Below are positions 11,594-20,862 of a DNA stretch of 64,000 nt, in pieces. Under the pieces are notes generated by a model. The model was not told the DNA's origin. It saw only the letters and a list, made by a program, of their open reading frames with translations, and searched no databases. The stretch lies in assembly GCF_003063505.1 (NCBI RefSeq), contig NZ_NERW01000001.1:1046501-1110500 (forward strand). The letters run 5' to 3'. Made by a program: the position numbers and the translations under genes. Positions within the stretch are counted from its first letter, which is position 1; every line of letters begins with the position of its first letter. The DNA comes from Limnohabitans sp. T6-20. GTDB taxonomy: Bacteria; Pseudomonadota; Gammaproteobacteria; Burkholderiales; Burkholderiaceae_C.

Positions 11594-11699
11594 GTGCTGC
11601 CAGGAGTCATCCGCCTTCAGCAGGGTGCTGAATAGCCCCTGTAAAGCCGTAGAAGAGGCCTCTTGTATGGGCTCAAATGGAAATTAATTGCAAAAGATG

Positions 11700-11728
11700 T
11701 TGCGCCCCCGGATTTTTTCAGACATAAT
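11700..11728 (+). promoter_or_regulatory. Promoter of the spc operon (before rplN)
   Basis: TTGCGC (11700-11705) and CATAAT (11723-11728) are separated by 17 bases, a good sigma-70 arrangement. Transcription would start near 11735 and give a leader of about 140 bases. The leader holds a small hairpin, CGCTTT/AAAGCG around 11740-11755. The rest of the 282-base stretch after glpD shows no gene. Nothing of rpsQ or the S10 operon is present upstream, so this promoter must drive rplN and what follows. Confidence 0.65.
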
Positions 11729-11875
11729 CGAGGGCTTCGCTTTGCAAAAAGCGTAAGTATCTGCCCAATCTGAAGTGCTGCGAGTGGTTTGCAGTGTGAA
11801 TGACGGGTCCAAGACTGATTTCTGTGGGCTGGCTGCAAGGCTGGTTGGCAAGAAATACAAGTTGGGAATAAAGAA

Positions 11876-12244
11876 ATGATCCAGACAGAATCTCGGTTGG
11901 ATGTGGCCGACAACACCGGCGCCAAGTCCGTGCTGTGCATTAAGGTGCTCGGCGGGTCCAAGCGTCGCTATGCAAGTGTTGGCGACATCATCAAAGTGAG
12001 CATCAAAGAAGCCGCTCCACGTGGTCGCGTCAAAAAAGGCGAGATCTACAGTGCTGTGGTGGTTCGTACTGCCAAGGGCATCCGCCGTGGCGATGGCTCC
12101 CTCATCAAATTCGATGGCAACGCTGCTGTGTTGCTGAACGCCAAGTTGGAGCCTATTGGCACCCGCATCTTCGGCCCGGTCACGCGTGAACTGCGTACCG
12201 AGAAGTTCATGAAGATCGTGTCCTTGGCTCCTGAAGTACTGTAA
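11876..12244 (+). CDS. rplN: 50S ribosomal protein L14
   Basis: L14 is a small beta-barrel protein of the large subunit near the inter-subunit bridge and binds 23S rRNA. The 122-residue length is exactly that of E. coli L14. It opens [17 protein letters not shown] and carries the conserved [11 protein letters not shown] segment and the end [12 protein letters not shown]. It is the first gene of the spc operon, as in E. coli, but here its upstream neighbour is glpD rather than rpsQ. rplX follows after nine bases. Confidence 0.98.
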   Translation: MIQTESRLDVADNTGAKSVLCIKVLGGSKRRYASVGDIIKVSIKEAAPRGRVKKGEIYSAVVVRTAKGIRRGDGSLIKFDGNAAVLLNAKLEPIGTRIFGPVTRELRTEKFMKIVSLAPEVL

Positions 12245-12253
12245 GGACGCGCC

Positions 12254-12574
12254 ATGAACAAGATTCGCAAAGGCGACGAAGTCATCGTCATCACAGGTCG
12301 GGACAAAGGCAAGCGCGGCGTCGTGTCGTTGCGCGCTACTGACTCTCACCTGGTGATCGACGGTATCAACATCGTCAAAAAGCACGCCAAGCCAAACCCC
12401 ATGAAGGGCACAACTGGCGGCATCATCGAAAAGGCCATGCCGATTCACCAATCCAATGTGGCGATTTTCAATGTCGCAACAGGTAAGGCTGATCGCGTGG
12501 GCATCAAGCTGCAAGCTGACGGTAAACGCGTTCGCGTTTATAAGTCGAGCGGCGAAGAAATCAAGGTGGCATGA
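12254..12574 (+). CDS. rplX: 50S ribosomal protein L24
   Basis: L24 is an early assembly protein that binds the 5' end of 23S rRNA. The 106-residue protein starts [22 protein letters not shown], a KOW motif, and has [18 protein letters not shown] in the middle. Length matches the family (about 104). It sits between rplN and rplE in the standard spc order. Its TGA overlaps an in-frame ATG for rplE at 12571, so the two are probably translationally coupled. Confidence 0.98.
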   Translation: MNKIRKGDEVIVITGRDKGKRGVVSLRATDSHLVIDGINIVKKHAKPNPMKGTTGGIIEKAMPIHQSNVAIFNVATGKADRVGIKLQADGKRVRVYKSSGEEIKVA

Positions 12575-12576
12575 GC

Positions 12577-13116
12577 ATGGCACGTTTGCAACAACTCTTC
12601 CGCGAGAAAATCGCTGCTGAACTGACGGCCAAATTTGGTTATACGTCGCCCATGCAGGTGCCTCGCATCACCAAGATCACTCTGAACATGGGTGTGTCTG
12701 AAGCCGTGGCTGACAAGAAAGTCATGGACCACGCTGTGAGCGACTTGACGAAAATCGCAGGCCAGAAGCCTGTGGTGACCAAGGCCAAGAAAGCGATTGC
12801 CGGCTTCAAGATCCGTGAGCAACAACCTATTGGTTGCATGGTGACTCTGCGTGGCGTTCAGATGTATGAATTCCTGGACCGTTTCGTGACCGTGGCTTTG
12901 CCTCGCGTTCGTGACTTCCGTGGTATCTCTGGCCGCGCATTTGATGGCCGTGGCAACTACAACATCGGCGTTAAAGAGCAGATCATTTTCCCTGAGATTG
13001 AGTACGACAAGGTCGATGCCTTGCGCGGTCTCAACATCAGCATCACCACAACGGCCAAGTCTGACGAAGAGTGCAAAGCGCTCTTGACAGCTTTCCGCTT
13101 CCCCTTCAAGAACTGA
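12577..13116 (+). CDS. rplE: 50S ribosomal protein L5
   Basis: L5 binds 5S rRNA and contacts the P-site tRNA. From the second ATG (12577) the protein is 179 residues and starts MARLQQLF, which aligns with the usual family N-terminus. An ATG at 12571, overlapping the rplX stop, would add Met-Ser and could be the true coupled start. Conserved blocks are [23 protein letters not shown] and [17 protein letters not shown]. In E. coli, S8 represses this operon at the rplE start; I did not see a clear copy of that site. Confidence 0.97.
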   Translation: MARLQQLFREKIAAELTAKFGYTSPMQVPRITKITLNMGVSEAVADKKVMDHAVSDLTKIAGQKPVVTKAKKAIAGFKIREQQPIGCMVTLRGVQMYEFLDRFVTVALPRVRDFRGISGRAFDGRGNYNIGVKEQIIFPEIEYDKVDALRGLNISITTTAKSDEECKALLTAFRFPFKN

Positions 13117-13124
13117 GGTGTCAC

Positions 13125-13430
13125 GTGGCTAAAGTAGCTTTGATCGAGCGCGAGCTCAAGCGTGAAAAATTGGCAGCAAAGTACGCGAAAAAATACGCGG
13201 AATTTAAAGCCATCGCCAACGATGCCAAGCGCACCGATGAAGAGCGTGCAGTTGCCCGTCTGGGTCTGCAAAAGCTCCCGCGCAACGCCAACCCGACCCG
13301 TCAACGCAACCGCTGTGAAATCACCGGTCGCCCACGCGGTACGTTCCGTCAATTTGGTCTGGGCCGCGCCAAGATCCGTGAATTAGCCTTTGCAGGCAAC
13401 ATTCCGGGCGTGACCAAGGCCAGCTGGTAA
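13125..13430 (+). CDS. rpsN: 30S ribosomal protein S14
   Basis: S14 helps to assemble the head of the small subunit near the A and P sites. The reading frame is open further upstream, but the GTG at 13125 gives 101 residues and the expected start (M)[15 protein letters not shown]. The protein lacks the CxxC pairs of the short zinc-binding form, so this is the long zinc-independent type. The end [19 protein letters not shown] is conserved. It follows rplE by eight bases. Confidence 0.97.
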   Translation: MAKVALIERELKREKLAAKYAKKYAEFKAIANDAKRTDEERAVARLGLQKLPRNANPTRQRNRCEITGRPRGTFRQFGLGRAKIRELAFAGNIPGVTKASW

Positions 13431-13448
13431 TCGGCAGGAGATAACAAC

Positions 13449-13844
13449 ATGAGCATGAGTGATCCTATTGCCGATCTGTTGACCCGCATCCGTAACGCAC
13501 AAATGGTGTCAAAAGCCAACGTGTTGGTTCCATCTTCCAAAGTGAAGGTGGCCATCGCCCAAGTGCTGAAAGATGAAGGCTACATTGACGGCTTCCAAGT
13601 CAAAACCGAAGATGGCAAAGCCACCCTCGAAATCGCCCTGAAGTACTACGCTGGCCGTCCGGTCATCGAGCGTATTGAGCGCGTGAGCCGTCCTGGCCTG
13701 CGCGTGTACAAAGGCCGTGATGCTATTCCTCAAGTCCAAAACGGCTTGGGCGTGGCCATCGTCACCACCCCTCAGGGCGTGATGACCGATCGCAAAGCAC
13801 GTGCAGCCGGTGTCGGCGGCGAAGTGCTGTGCTACGTCGCTTAA
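13449..13844 (+). CDS. rpsH: 30S ribosomal protein S8
   Basis: S8 binds the central domain of 16S rRNA and, in E. coli, represses the spc operon. The 131-residue protein starts [18 protein letters not shown], with [11 protein letters not shown] and the C-terminal [17 protein letters not shown], all typical. GGCAGGAG lies 9 bases before the ATG. Length equals the family norm (130). Confidence 0.98.
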   Translation: MSMSDPIADLLTRIRNAQMVSKANVLVPSSKVKVAIAQVLKDEGYIDGFQVKTEDGKATLEIALKYYAGRPVIERIERVSRPGLRVYKGRDAIPQVQNGLGVAIVTTPQGVMTDRKARAAGVGGEVLCYVA

Positions 13845-13857
13845 AGGGAGAAAAAGA

Positions 13858-14391
13858 ATGTCCCGCGTAGGAAAAATGCCTGTGACCATCCCCGCTGGTG
13901 TGGATGTGTCGATCAAACAAGATCAAATCAGTGTGAAGGGCGCTGGTGGTCAATTGGCCATCGCCTCCAACATGCTGGTGAATGTGAGCAACGAAGGCGG
14001 CAAACTCAGTTTTGCCCCTGCCAATGATTCACGTGAAGCCAACGCCATGAGCGGCACCTTGCGTCAGCTGGTGAACAACATGGTGACTGGCGTGACCAAA
14101 GGCTTCGAAAAGAAGCTGAACCTGGTCGGCGTGGGTTACAAGGCGGCCGCCTCTGGCGCCAAATTGAACCTGGCTGTTGGTTATTCACACCCTGTCAACA
14201 TCGATATGCCTGCTGGCATCACGGTGGCCACCCCAACCGCGACCGAAATCGTGATCAAGGGTGCCGACCGTCAACGTGTTGGCCAAATTGCTGCTGAGAT
14301 TCGTGCTGTTCGTCCACCTGAGCCTTACAAAGGCAAAGGCATCCGTTATTCGGATGAGAAGATCACGATCAAAGAGACCAAGAAGAAATAA
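13858..14391 (+). CDS. rplF: 50S ribosomal protein L6
   Basis: L6 lies at the base of the L7/L12 stalk near the factor-binding centre. The 177-residue protein starts [15 protein letters not shown], from the ATG preceded by AAAGGGAG, and includes [20 protein letters not shown] and the closing [14 protein letters not shown], which is the family signature region. Length equals E. coli L6 (177). Confidence 0.98.
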   Translation: MSRVGKMPVTIPAGVDVSIKQDQISVKGAGGQLAIASNMLVNVSNEGGKLSFAPANDSREANAMSGTLRQLVNNMVTGVTKGFEKKLNLVGVGYKAAASGAKLNLAVGYSHPVNIDMPAGITVATPTATEIVIKGADRQRVGQIAAEIRAVRPPEPYKGKGIRYSDEKITIKETKKK

Positions 14392-14402
14392 GGAGCTGCA
14401 TC

Positions 14403-14768
14403 ATGTTGACCAAGAAAGAGCAGCGTCTCCGTCGTGCACGTCAAACACGCATCCGCATTGCACAGCAAGGCGTGGCCCGTTTGACCGTGAACCGCACCAA
14501 CCTGCATATCTACGCCAGCGTTATCTCTGGTTGCGGTACCAAAGTGTTGGCCAGTGCATCCACAGCCGAAGCCGAAGTGCGTACGGTCCTGGGCGCCACA
14601 GGCAAGGGTGGCAATGCCGCTGCTGCCGCAGTCATTGGCAAGCGCATTGCTGAAAAAGCAAAAGCTGCTGGCGTTGAGAAGGTCGCCTTCGACCGCGCAG
14701 GTTTCGCTTACCACGGTCGTGTCAAGGCTTTGGCCGAAGCAGCCCGTGAAGCAGGTCTGCAGTTCTAA
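14403..14768 (+). CDS. rplR: 50S ribosomal protein L18
   Basis: L18 binds 5S rRNA together with L5 and L25. The 121-residue protein starts [19 protein letters not shown] and contains [16 protein letters not shown] and the closing [28 protein letters not shown] region (quoted in part as the conserved C-terminus). It has the normal place between rplF and rpsE. AAGGAG lies before its start. Confidence 0.97.
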   Translation: MLTKKEQRLRRARQTRIRIAQQGVARLTVNRTNLHIYASVISGCGTKVLASASTAEAEVRTVLGATGKGGNAAAAAVIGKRIAEKAKAAGVEKVAFDRAGFAYHGRVKALAEAAREAGLQF

Positions 14769-14785
14769 ACGGATCGGAGTTACAA

Positions 14786-15304
14786 ATGGCTAAATTTACA
14801 GCAAAACCGCAGAGCGACGGTCCTGAAGACGGTCTCCGCGAAAAGATGATCGCGGTCAACCGCGTGACCAAGGTGGTCAAGGGTGGCCGTATCTTGGGTT
14901 TCGCGGCATTGACTGTGGTCGGTGACGGCGATGGCAAAGTGGGCATGGGCAAGGGCAAGTCGAAAGAAGTGCCAGCAGCCGTGCAAAAAGCGATGGAAGA
15001 AGCCCGTCGCAACTTGGCCAAAGTCCACCTCAAAAATGGCACCATTCACCATGCAGTGCACGGTCACCACGGCGCAGCCCGCGTCATGATGGCTCCAGCT
15101 CCAAAGGGTACCGGCATCATTGCTGGTGGTCCTATGCGCGCTGTGTTCGAAGTGGTGGGTATCACCGACATCGTGGCCAAGAGCCATGGTTCGTCCAACC
15201 CTTACAACATGGTTCGTGCCACTCTGGACGCTTTGTCCAATTGCACAACAGCTTCCAACGTGGCCGCCAAGCGTGGCAAGTCGGTTGAAGAGCTGTTCGG
15301 CTGA
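14786..15304 (+). CDS. rpsE: 30S ribosomal protein S5
   Basis: S5 contributes to translational fidelity and the mRNA entry channel. The 172-residue protein starts [12 protein letters not shown] and has the S5 N-terminal double-stranded-RNA-binding-like domain ([20 protein letters not shown], about residues 25-44) and the C-terminal domain with [17 protein letters not shown]. The fidelity-related loop around VVKGGR is intact. A GGAG motif precedes the ATG. Confidence 0.98.
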   Translation: MAKFTAKPQSDGPEDGLREKMIAVNRVTKVVKGGRILGFAALTVVGDGDGKVGMGKGKSKEVPAAVQKAMEEARRNLAKVHLKNGTIHHAVHGHHGAARVMMAPAPKGTGIIAGGPMRAVFEVVGITDIVAKSHGSSNPYNMVRATLDALSNCTTASNVAAKRGKSVEELFG

Positions 15305-15318
15305 ACCGGAGATCGAAC

Positions 15319-15501
15319 ATGACGACACAATCAACCGTGAAAGTCCAACTGGTTCGCAGCCCGATTGGCACCAAAGTTTCGCACCGCGCCACTGTTCGTG
15401 GCTTGGGTCTGCGCAAGCTCAACTCCGTGAGTGAGCTGCAGGACACACCCGCAGTGCGCGGCATGATCAACAAGATCAGCTATCTGGTCAAAGTTCTCTA
15501 A
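15319..15501 (+). CDS. rpmD: 50S ribosomal protein L30
   Basis: L30 is a small globular large-subunit protein. The 60-residue product, [17 protein letters not shown] to [11 protein letters not shown], has the family length (59 in E. coli) and the conserved [18 protein letters not shown] core. GGAG lies nine bases before the ATG. It lies between rpsE and rplO, as expected. Confidence 0.97.
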   Translation: MTTQSTVKVQLVRSPIGTKVSHRATVRGLGLRKLNSVSELQDTPAVRGMINKISYLVKVL

Positions 15502-15511
15502 GAGGCCGATG

Positions 15512-15943
15512 ATGGAACTCAATAGCATCAAGCCAGCAGAAGGCTCCAAGCACGCAGCACGTCGTGTTGGCCGTGGTATCGGTTCGGGTCTGGGTAAAAC
15601 CGCCGGCCGTGGTCACAAAGGTCAAAAATCCCGTTCGGGTGGCTATCACAAGGTGGGCTTCGAAGGCGGTCAAATGCCTTTGCAGCGTCGTCTGCCCAAG
15701 CGTGGTTTCAAGTCGCACCTGCTCAAGTACAACGCAGAAATCACTTTGACAACCTTGTCCCGTCTGGACCTGGCTGAAGTGGATGTGTTGACATTGAAGC
15801 AAGCCGGTCTGGTGTCGCAAATGGCCAAGGTGGTCAAAGTGATCAAGTCTGGTGAGCTCGCAAAAGCTGTCAAGTTGACAGGTATTGTGGCGACTGCTGG
15901 TGCCAAAGTAGCGATTGAAGCTGCTGGTGGCTCTGTAGCCTGA
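15512..15943 (+). CDS. rplO: 50S ribosomal protein L15
   Basis: L15 is a late-assembly protein of the large subunit. The 143-residue product begins [14 protein letters not shown] and has the glycine/basic signature [19 protein letters not shown], then [17 protein letters not shown]. Two ATG codons stand in tandem (15509 and 15512); the second gives the usual family start. secY follows after 22 bases. Confidence 0.97.
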   Translation: MELNSIKPAEGSKHAARRVGRGIGSGLGKTAGRGHKGQKSRSGGYHKVGFEGGQMPLQRRLPKRGFKSHLLKYNAEITLTTLSRLDLAEVDVLTLKQAGLVSQMAKVVKVIKSGELAKAVKLTGIVATAGAKVAIEAAGGSVA

Positions 15944-15965
15944 ATGTTGATAGGCGAGACACATC

Positions 15966-17285
15966 GTGGCAACCAGCGCTAATCAGACAGCAAAAGCAGG
16001 CAAGTTCGGCGACCTTCGTCGCCGACTGGTCTTCTTGCTGCTCGCGCTGGTGGTTTACCGTGCTGGCGCGCACATTCCTGTTCCTGGCATCGACCCTGTA
16101 CAGCTCAAACAGCTGTTCAATGGTCAACAAGGCGGCATCCTGAGCTTGTTCAACATGTTCTCGGGTGGTGCGTTGTCGCGGTTTACCGTGTTTGCCTTGG
16201 GCATCATGCCTTACATCTCTGCATCCATCGTGATGCAGTTGCTGACCTACGTTCTTCCTGCTTTTGAGCAGATGAAGAAAGAGGGCGAAGCAGGGCGACG
16301 CAAAATCACCCAATACACGCGCTTTGGTGCATTGGGTTTGGCGTTGTTCCAGTCTTTGGGTATTGCGGTTGCTTTAGAAGCTTCTGCCGGCTTGGTGATT
16401 AACCCTGGCTTTGGTTTCCGCATGACTGCGGTCATCAGCTTGACGGCAGGCACGATGTTTTTGATGTGGCTGGGTGAGCAAATCACTGAGCGTGGGCTGG
16501 GCAATGGTATTTCCATCCTGATCTTTGCTGGTATTGCTGCTGGTTTGCCAAATGCCATGGGCGGTTTGTTTGAGCTGGTTCGTACCGGTGCGATGAATCC
16601 TTTGGTGTCCTTGTTGATCATTGCGGTTGTGGTTCTTGTGACCTATTTCGTGGTCTTCGTGGAGCGCGGTCAGCGCAAGATATTGGTGAACTACGCACGC
16701 CGTCAGGTGGGCAACAAGGTTTACGGCGGTCAGTCTTCGCACTTGCCGCTCAAGCTGAACATGGCGGGTGTGATCCCTCCGATTTTTGCTTCGTCGATCA
16801 TTTTGTTGCCAGCGACCATCATCAACTGGTTCAGTTCTGGTGAAACAGACAGCGTGGTTGTCCGTTTCTTCAAAGATGTTTCCAGCAGCTTGACACCAGG
16901 TCAACCGATCTATGTCATGTTGTATGCAGCAGCCATTGTGTTTTTCTGCTTCTTTTACACAGCCTTGGTCTTCAACAGCCGTGAAACAGCAGACAACCTC
17001 AAGAAGAGTGGTGCGTTCATCCCGGGCATTCGTCCTGGTGATCAAACGGCGCGCTACATCGACAAGATTTTGCTTCGTTTGACACTGGCTGGTGCTGCTT
17101 ACATCACATTTGTCTGTTTGCTGCCCGAGTTCTTGATTCTGAAATATAATGTTCCGTTTTACTTTGGTGGCACATCGTTGCTGATCATTGTGGTCGTGAC
17201 CATGGATTTCATGGCTCAGGTACAGAATTATTTGATGTCTCAACAATACGATTCGCTTTTGAAGAAAGCAAGTTTCAAATCCTGA
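15966..17285 (+). CDS. secY: Preprotein translocase channel subunit SecY
   Basis: SecY forms the protein-conducting channel of the inner membrane with SecE (encoded at 33421) and SecG. The 439-residue protein, from a GTG start, has ten predicted membrane helices. It shows the family marks AHIPVPGID in the first periplasmic part, [14 protein letters not shown] before helix 5, and the cytoplasmic [20 protein letters not shown] loop, with [14 protein letters not shown] later. Length is close to E. coli SecY (443). Its presence inside the spc operon is universal in bacteria. Confidence 0.98.
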   Translation: MATSANQTAKAGKFGDLRRRLVFLLLALVVYRAGAHIPVPGIDPVQLKQLFNGQQGGILSLFNMFSGGALSRFTVFALGIMPYISASIVMQLLTYVLPAFEQMKKEGEAGRRKITQYTRFGALGLALFQSLGIAVALEASAGLVINPGFGFRMTAVISLTAGTMFLMWLGEQITERGLGNGISILIFAGIAAGLPNAMGGLFELVRTGAMNPLVSLLIIAVVVLVTYFVVFVERGQRKILVNYARRQVGNKVYGGQSSHLPLKLNMAGVIPPIFASSIILLPATIINWFSSGETDSVVVRFFKDVSSSLTPGQPIYVMLYAAAIVFFCFFYTALVFNSRETADNLKKSGAFIPGIRPGDQTARYIDKILLRLTLAGAAYITFVCLLPEFLILKYNVPFYFGGTSLLIIVVVTMDFMAQVQNYLMSQQYDSLLKKASFKS

Positions 17286-17484
17286 GCGGTTCGCAAGGTG
17301 TTCACATCTTGCCAACTTGCAGCTTGAAGTGATCGCAAGTTTTGATAGATCGTCCCGCAAGTCCCTCATTGGTCTTGCGTTGGACGAGTTGGTTTCGGTA
17401 AAGAATCCCTGTACTTTGGTACGGGGCCACAAATTTCACCTGGTCTGACAAGGTCTGGGTAACGATGAGTTTTAGGAGAAAACC

Positions 17485-17598
17485 ATGAGAGTTTCGGCTT
17501 CGGTGAAAAAAATTTGCCGCAACTGCAAAATCATTCGCCGTAAAGGCGTTGTTCGTGTGATCTGTACAGATCCACGTCACAAGCAGCGTCAAGGCTGA
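17485..17598 (+). CDS. rpmJ: 50S ribosomal protein L36
   Basis: This very short gene encodes 37 residues, [16 protein letters not shown] to RHKQRQG. Cys11, Cys14, Cys27 and His32 form the zinc-ribbon of the zinc-binding L36 type. AGGAG at 17474-17478 precedes the ATG. The 199 bases between secY and this gene, where many betaproteobacteria carry infA, contain no intact infA. rpsM follows after 24 bases. Confidence 0.96.
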   Translation: MRVSASVKKICRNCKIIRRKGVVRVICTDPRHKQRQG

Positions 17599-17622
17599 TT
17601 GAATTAGTTTTAGAGGACGAAA

Positions 17623-17988
17623 ATGGCACGTATCGCTGGCATCAACATTCCGCCGCACAAACATGCTGAAATTGGCTTGACAGCCATTTTCGGTATTGGT
17701 CGCACCCGCGCTCGACAAATTTGCGAGGCTTCTGGCATCGCTTATTCCAAAAAGATCAAAGATCTCACGGACGCTGATCTCGAAAAAATCCGCGATCAAA
17801 TCGCAGTTTTCACCATTGAAGGTGATCTGCGCCGCGAGACCACCATGAACATCAAGCGTTTGATGGATATTGGTTGCTACCGTGGTTTCCGTCATCGTCG
17901 CGGCTTGCCCATGCGCGGTCAGCGTACACGTACCAATGCACGTACTCGCAAGGGTCCGCGCAAAGGTGCAGCGGCTCTGAAGAAATAA
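17623..17988 (+). CDS. rpsM: 30S ribosomal protein S13
   Basis: S13 lies in the head of the small subunit and contacts L5 and the P-site tRNA. The 121-residue protein starts [19 protein letters not shown], carries the helix-two-turn-helix [17 protein letters not shown], and ends with the basic [18 protein letters not shown] tail. It is the first gene of the alpha operon. AGAGGA lies just before the ATG. Confidence 0.98.
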   Translation: MARIAGINIPPHKHAEIGLTAIFGIGRTRARQICEASGIAYSKKIKDLTDADLEKIRDQIAVFTIEGDLRRETTMNIKRLMDIGCYRGFRHRRGLPMRGQRTRTNARTRKGPRKGAAALKK

Positions 17989-18007
17989 GCAGGATTGAGA
18001 GACCACC

Positions 18008-18412
18008 ATGGCTAAAGCACAATCAAGCAGCGCATCGCAACGCGTTCGTAAAAAAGTCCGCAAGAACATTGCAGACGGCATTGCACACGTTCACGCGTCG
18101 TTCAATAACACCATCATCACGATCACCGATCGCCAGGGCAATGCCTTGTCGTGGGCTTCTTCGGGTGGCCAAGGCTTCAAAGGTTCGCGCAAGTCGACAC
18201 CTTTTGCAGCTCAGGTTGCTTCTGAAGTCGCTGGTCGTGCAGCGCAAGAACAAGGCATCAAAAACCTGGACGTCGAGATCAAGGGCCCAGGTCCTGGTCG
18301 CGAATCTTCGGTTCGTGCCCTGGGTGCATTGGGAATCCGCATCACCTCCATCGCGGATGTGACACCGGTTCCGCACAACGGCTGCCGCCCTCAAAAGCGC
18401 CGTCGTATCTAA
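18008..18412 (+). CDS. rpsK: 30S ribosomal protein S11
   Basis: S11 lies on the platform near the mRNA exit site. The 134-residue protein has a short basic N-terminal tail, then the conserved [22 protein letters not shown] region (quoted in short as the core) and the signature [17 protein letters not shown], ending [13 protein letters not shown]. It follows rpsM by 19 bases. The 85-base gap to rpsD holds two hairpins, listed separately. Confidence 0.98.
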   Translation: MAKAQSSSASQRVRKKVRKNIADGIAHVHASFNNTIITITDRQGNALSWASSGGQGFKGSRKSTPFAAQVASEVAGRAAQEQGIKNLDVEIKGPGPGRESSVRALGALGIRITSIADVTPVPHNGCRPQKRRRI

Positions 18413-18430
18413 TTTCAAACCAAGCCCACC

Positions 18431-18475
18431 GCCAGGCCATGCTTGCATCGCCTGGCTCCCGCATTTCTGATGCGG
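18431..18475 (+). promoter_or_regulatory. Two stem-loops in the rpsK-rpsD spacer
   Basis: GCCAGGC (18431-18437) pairs with GCCTGGC (18450-18456), and directly after it CCGCAT (18459-18464) pairs with ATGCGG (18470-18475). The second ends 22 bases before the rpsD GTG. Neither has a T run, so they look like mRNA structures rather than terminators. They could be processing sites or an S4-responsive element; that role is inference. Confidence 0.4.
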
Positions 18476-18497
18476 CAGATGTATAAAAGGATTTCAC

Positions 18498-19121
18498 GTG
18501 GCACGTTACCTCGGCCCTAAGGCCAAACTCTCACGCCGTGAAGGCACTGACTTGTTCCTGAAGAGCGCACGTCGCTCGATCGCGGACAAGTCCAAATTTG
18601 ACACCAAGCCAGGCCAACACGGTCGTACTTCGGGTCAGCGTACTTCGGACTACGGTCTGCAATTGCGTGAAAAGCAAAAAGTCAAACGCATGTACGGCGT
18701 GTTGGAGAAGCAATTCCGTCGCTACTTTGCTGAAGCTGATCGTCGTAAGGGCAACACCGGTTCCAACTTGCTGGGTTTGCTGGAGTGCCGTTTGGACAAC
18801 GTGGTTTACCGTATGGGCTTCGGCTCCACTCGCGCTGAAGCACGTCAGATGGTTTCTCACAAAGCCATCACCGTGAACGGTCAATCCGTGAACATTCCTT
18901 CGTACCTGGTCAAGGCCGGTGACGTGATTGCTGTTCGCGAAAAGTCCAAAAAGCAAAACCGCGTGGTGGAAGCTTTGCAATTGGCATTGCAAGTGGGCAT
19001 GCCTGCTTGGGTCGAAGTCAACGCCGACAAGGCAGAAGGTACCTTCAAGAAGGTTCCTGATCGCGATGAATTCGCTGCAGACATCAACGAATCGTTGATC
19101 GTCGAACTGTATTCACGTTAA
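18498..19121 (+). CDS. rpsD: 30S ribosomal protein S4
   Basis: S4 starts assembly of the small-subunit body and in E. coli represses the alpha operon. The 207-residue protein, from a GTG start preceded by AAAGG, starts (M)[15 protein letters not shown], has [12 protein letters not shown] and the S4 RNA-binding domain [18 protein letters not shown] at about residues 110-128. It lacks N-terminal zinc cysteines. Length equals E. coli S4 (206). Confidence 0.98.
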   Translation: MARYLGPKAKLSRREGTDLFLKSARRSIADKSKFDTKPGQHGRTSGQRTSDYGLQLREKQKVKRMYGVLEKQFRRYFAEADRRKGNTGSNLLGLLECRLDNVVYRMGFGSTRAEARQMVSHKAITVNGQSVNIPSYLVKAGDVIAVREKSKKQNRVVEALQLALQVGMPAWVEVNADKAEGTFKKVPDRDEFAADINESLIVELYSR

Positions 19122-19139
19122 TTCGTTGTTTCAATCGTT

Positions 19140-19200
19140 CCCGGCGCACAAGGCATTGTGGGCCGGGTGCTTCATCAGCCTTACCGGTGTAACGAACCGG
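19140..19200 (+). promoter_or_regulatory. Stem-loops in the rpsD-rpoA spacer
   Basis: CCCGGC (19140-19145) plus CACAA (19147-19151) pair with TTGTG (19156-19160) plus GCCGGG (19162-19167) around a GGCA loop, with one G-G mismatch. A second hairpin, CCGGT/ACCGG, spans 19184-19200. The rpoA ribosome site AGAGGAAG follows. No T run is present, so these are likely mRNA folds that affect rpoA translation or processing (inference). Confidence 0.35.
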
Positions 19201-19221
19201 GGGTATTGAGAGGAAGTCTGA

Positions 19222-20214
19222 ATGCAAACCAATCTGTTGAAACCCAAAGCCATCCAAGTCGAGCAATTGGCTGCCAACCGTGCCAAAGTCACGCTGGAGC
19301 CATTCGAGCGTGGTTATGGCCACACACTCGGCAACGCGCTGCGTCGCGTTTTGTTGTCTTCCATGGTCGGTTACTCCGCCACTGAAGTCACCATTGCTGG
19401 TGTTGTGCACGAGTACTCTTCCATTGACGGTGTTCAAGAAGACGTGGTCAACATCTTGTTGAACCTCAAAGGTGTGGTTTTCAAACTGCACAACCGCGAC
19501 GAAGTGACCCTGAGTTTGCGCAAAGACGGCGAAGGCGCCGTCACTGCTGCGGACATCCAGACACCTCACGATGTTGAAATCATCAACCCTGAGCACGTCA
19601 TTGCCAATTTGTCACACGGTGGCAAGCTGGACATGCAGATCAAGGTTGAAAAAGGTCGCGGCTATGTGCCCGGCAGCATGCGCCGTTTTGCTGACGAGCC
19701 AACGAAGGCCCTGGGTCGCATTGTTCTCGACGCATCGTTCTCTCCGGTCAAGCGCGTGAGCTACACCGTTGAAAGCGCCCGTGTCGAGCAGCGTACCGAC
19801 CTTGACAAGCTGGTCATTGAAATCGAAACCAACGGTGCCATCACCGCTGAAGACGCTGTGCGTTCTTCGGCCAAGATCCTGGTGGAGCAGTTGGCGGTGT
19901 TCGCACAGCTTGAAGGCAGCGAATTGTCTGCGTTCAATGAGCCTGCTCAACGCGGCGGTGCTGGCAGCTTCGATCCGATCTTGCTGCGCCCTGTGGACGA
20001 GTTGGAACTCACTGTTCGTTCGGCCAACTGCCTCAAAGCAGAAAACATCTACTACATCGGTGACCTGATCCAGCGCACCGAGAACGAGTTGCTCAAGACC
20101 CCTAACTTGGGTCGCAAGTCACTCAACGAAATCAAGGAAGTTCTGGCTTCCCGCGGTCTGACTTTGGGCATGAAGCTCGAAGCTTGGCCACCAGCGGGTC
20201 TGGAAAAGCGATAA
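19222..20214 (+). CDS. rpoA: DNA-directed RNA polymerase alpha subunit
   Basis: The alpha dimer scaffolds RNA polymerase assembly, and its C-terminal domain binds UP elements and activators. The 330-residue protein has the N-terminal dimerisation domain ([21 protein letters not shown], known alpha motif in part), a linker near residues 235-250, and the C-terminal domain with [17 protein letters not shown] and [13 protein letters not shown]. Length equals E. coli alpha (329). It is in the alpha operon, followed by rplQ after 82 bases. Confidence 0.98.
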   Translation: MQTNLLKPKAIQVEQLAANRAKVTLEPFERGYGHTLGNALRRVLLSSMVGYSATEVTIAGVVHEYSSIDGVQEDVVNILLNLKGVVFKLHNRDEVTLSLRKDGEGAVTAADIQTPHDVEIINPEHVIANLSHGGKLDMQIKVEKGRGYVPGSMRRFADEPTKALGRIVLDASFSPVKRVSYTVESARVEQRTDLDKLVIEIETNGAITAEDAVRSSAKILVEQLAVFAQLEGSELSAFNEPAQRGGAGSFDPILLRPVDELELTVRSANCLKAENIYYIGDLIQRTENELLKTPNLGRKSLNEIKEVLASRGLTLGMKLEAWPPAGLEKR

Positions 20215-20223
20215 TACGAAGTT

Positions 20224-20271
20224 CCCGGATGATTTCCGGGGTGTGCACGGGCAGTACCTGATACGGCTGCC
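20224..20271 (+). promoter_or_regulatory. Stem-loops in the rpoA-rplQ spacer
   Basis: CCCGGA (20224-20229) pairs with TCCGGG (20235-20240), and GGCAG (20250-20254) pairs with CTGCC (20267-20271). They stand just before the rplQ ribosome site AAAGAAAGG. No terminator-like T run follows, so transcription should continue into rplQ. Function unknown. Confidence 0.3.
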
Positions 20272-20296
20272 TGTTTAATAAAGAAAGGTAAGCACC

Positions 20297-20683
20297 ATGC
20301 GTCACGGACACGGCCTCCGCAAATTGAACCGCACCAGCGAGCACCGCCTCGCGATGTTGCGCAACATGATGAATTCGCTCATCGAGCACGAAGTCATCAA
20401 AACAACTCTCCCTAAAGCCAAAGAGCTGCGTCGCGTCATTGAGCCGATGATCACTTTGGCCAAAGAAGACAGCTTGTCCAACAAGCGCTTGGCATTTAAC
20501 CGCCTGCGCGACCGTGACAGCGTCGTCAAATTGTTTGCCGATCTGGGCCCCCGTTTTGCCAAGCGTCCTGGTGGTTACACACGTATCCTGAAAATGGGTT
20601 ACCGCGTGGGTGACAACGCACCTATGGCCTTGGTTGAATTGGTTGATCGTGCTGAATCTTCTGCAGAACAAGCAGCAGAGTAA
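20297..20683 (+). CDS. rplQ: 50S ribosomal protein L17
   Basis: L17 lies near the peptide exit tunnel. The 128-residue protein starts [17 protein letters not shown], the family signature, and contains LARDRD-like [18 protein letters not shown] and [20 protein letters not shown] (C-terminal signature, in part). It is the last gene of the alpha operon, and the initiator tRNA gene begins only 18 bases after its stop. Confidence 0.98.
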   Translation: MRHGHGLRKLNRTSEHRLAMLRNMMNSLIEHEVIKTTLPKAKELRRVIEPMITLAKEDSLSNKRLAFNRLRDRDSVVKLFADLGPRFAKRPGGYTRILKMGYRVGDNAPMALVELVDRAESSAEQAAE

Positions 20684-20685
20684 GG

Positions 20686-20691
20686 TATAAT
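20686..20691 (+). promoter_or_regulatory. -10 element of the initiator tRNA gene
   Basis: A perfect TATAAT stands 10 bases before the tRNA, just past the rplQ stop. No good -35 element is seen at 16-18 bases upstream (TTCTGC at 20659-20664 is 21 away). The tRNA may therefore be transcribed both from here and by readthrough from the alpha operon. Confidence 0.45.
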
Positions 20692-20701
20692 TCAAAGATA
20701 C

Positions 20702-20778
<77 letters not shown>

Positions 20779-20801
20779 AATTTCAACTTAGGTTGAATCT
20801 C

Positions 20802-20827
20802 AAAAAACCCTCTCCGGAGGGTTTTTT
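20802..20827. terminator. Bidirectional Rho-independent terminator
   Basis: AAAAAACCCTC and GAGGGTTTTTT form a strong stem around a short TCCG-region loop, with A and T tracts on both sides. It ends the initiator tRNA transcript on the plus strand and lies 35 bases after the pncC stop on the minus strand, so it can serve both. Confidence 0.9.
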
Positions 20828-20862
20828 CGTTTCTGCGCTGATGTCCGCTGCTTCAGTCTGGG

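Noticed and set aside
17286..17484. Possible remnant of infA before rpmJ
   Set aside because: A few codons look vaguely like the IF-1 C-terminus, but stops are present and the likeness is not above chance by eye.
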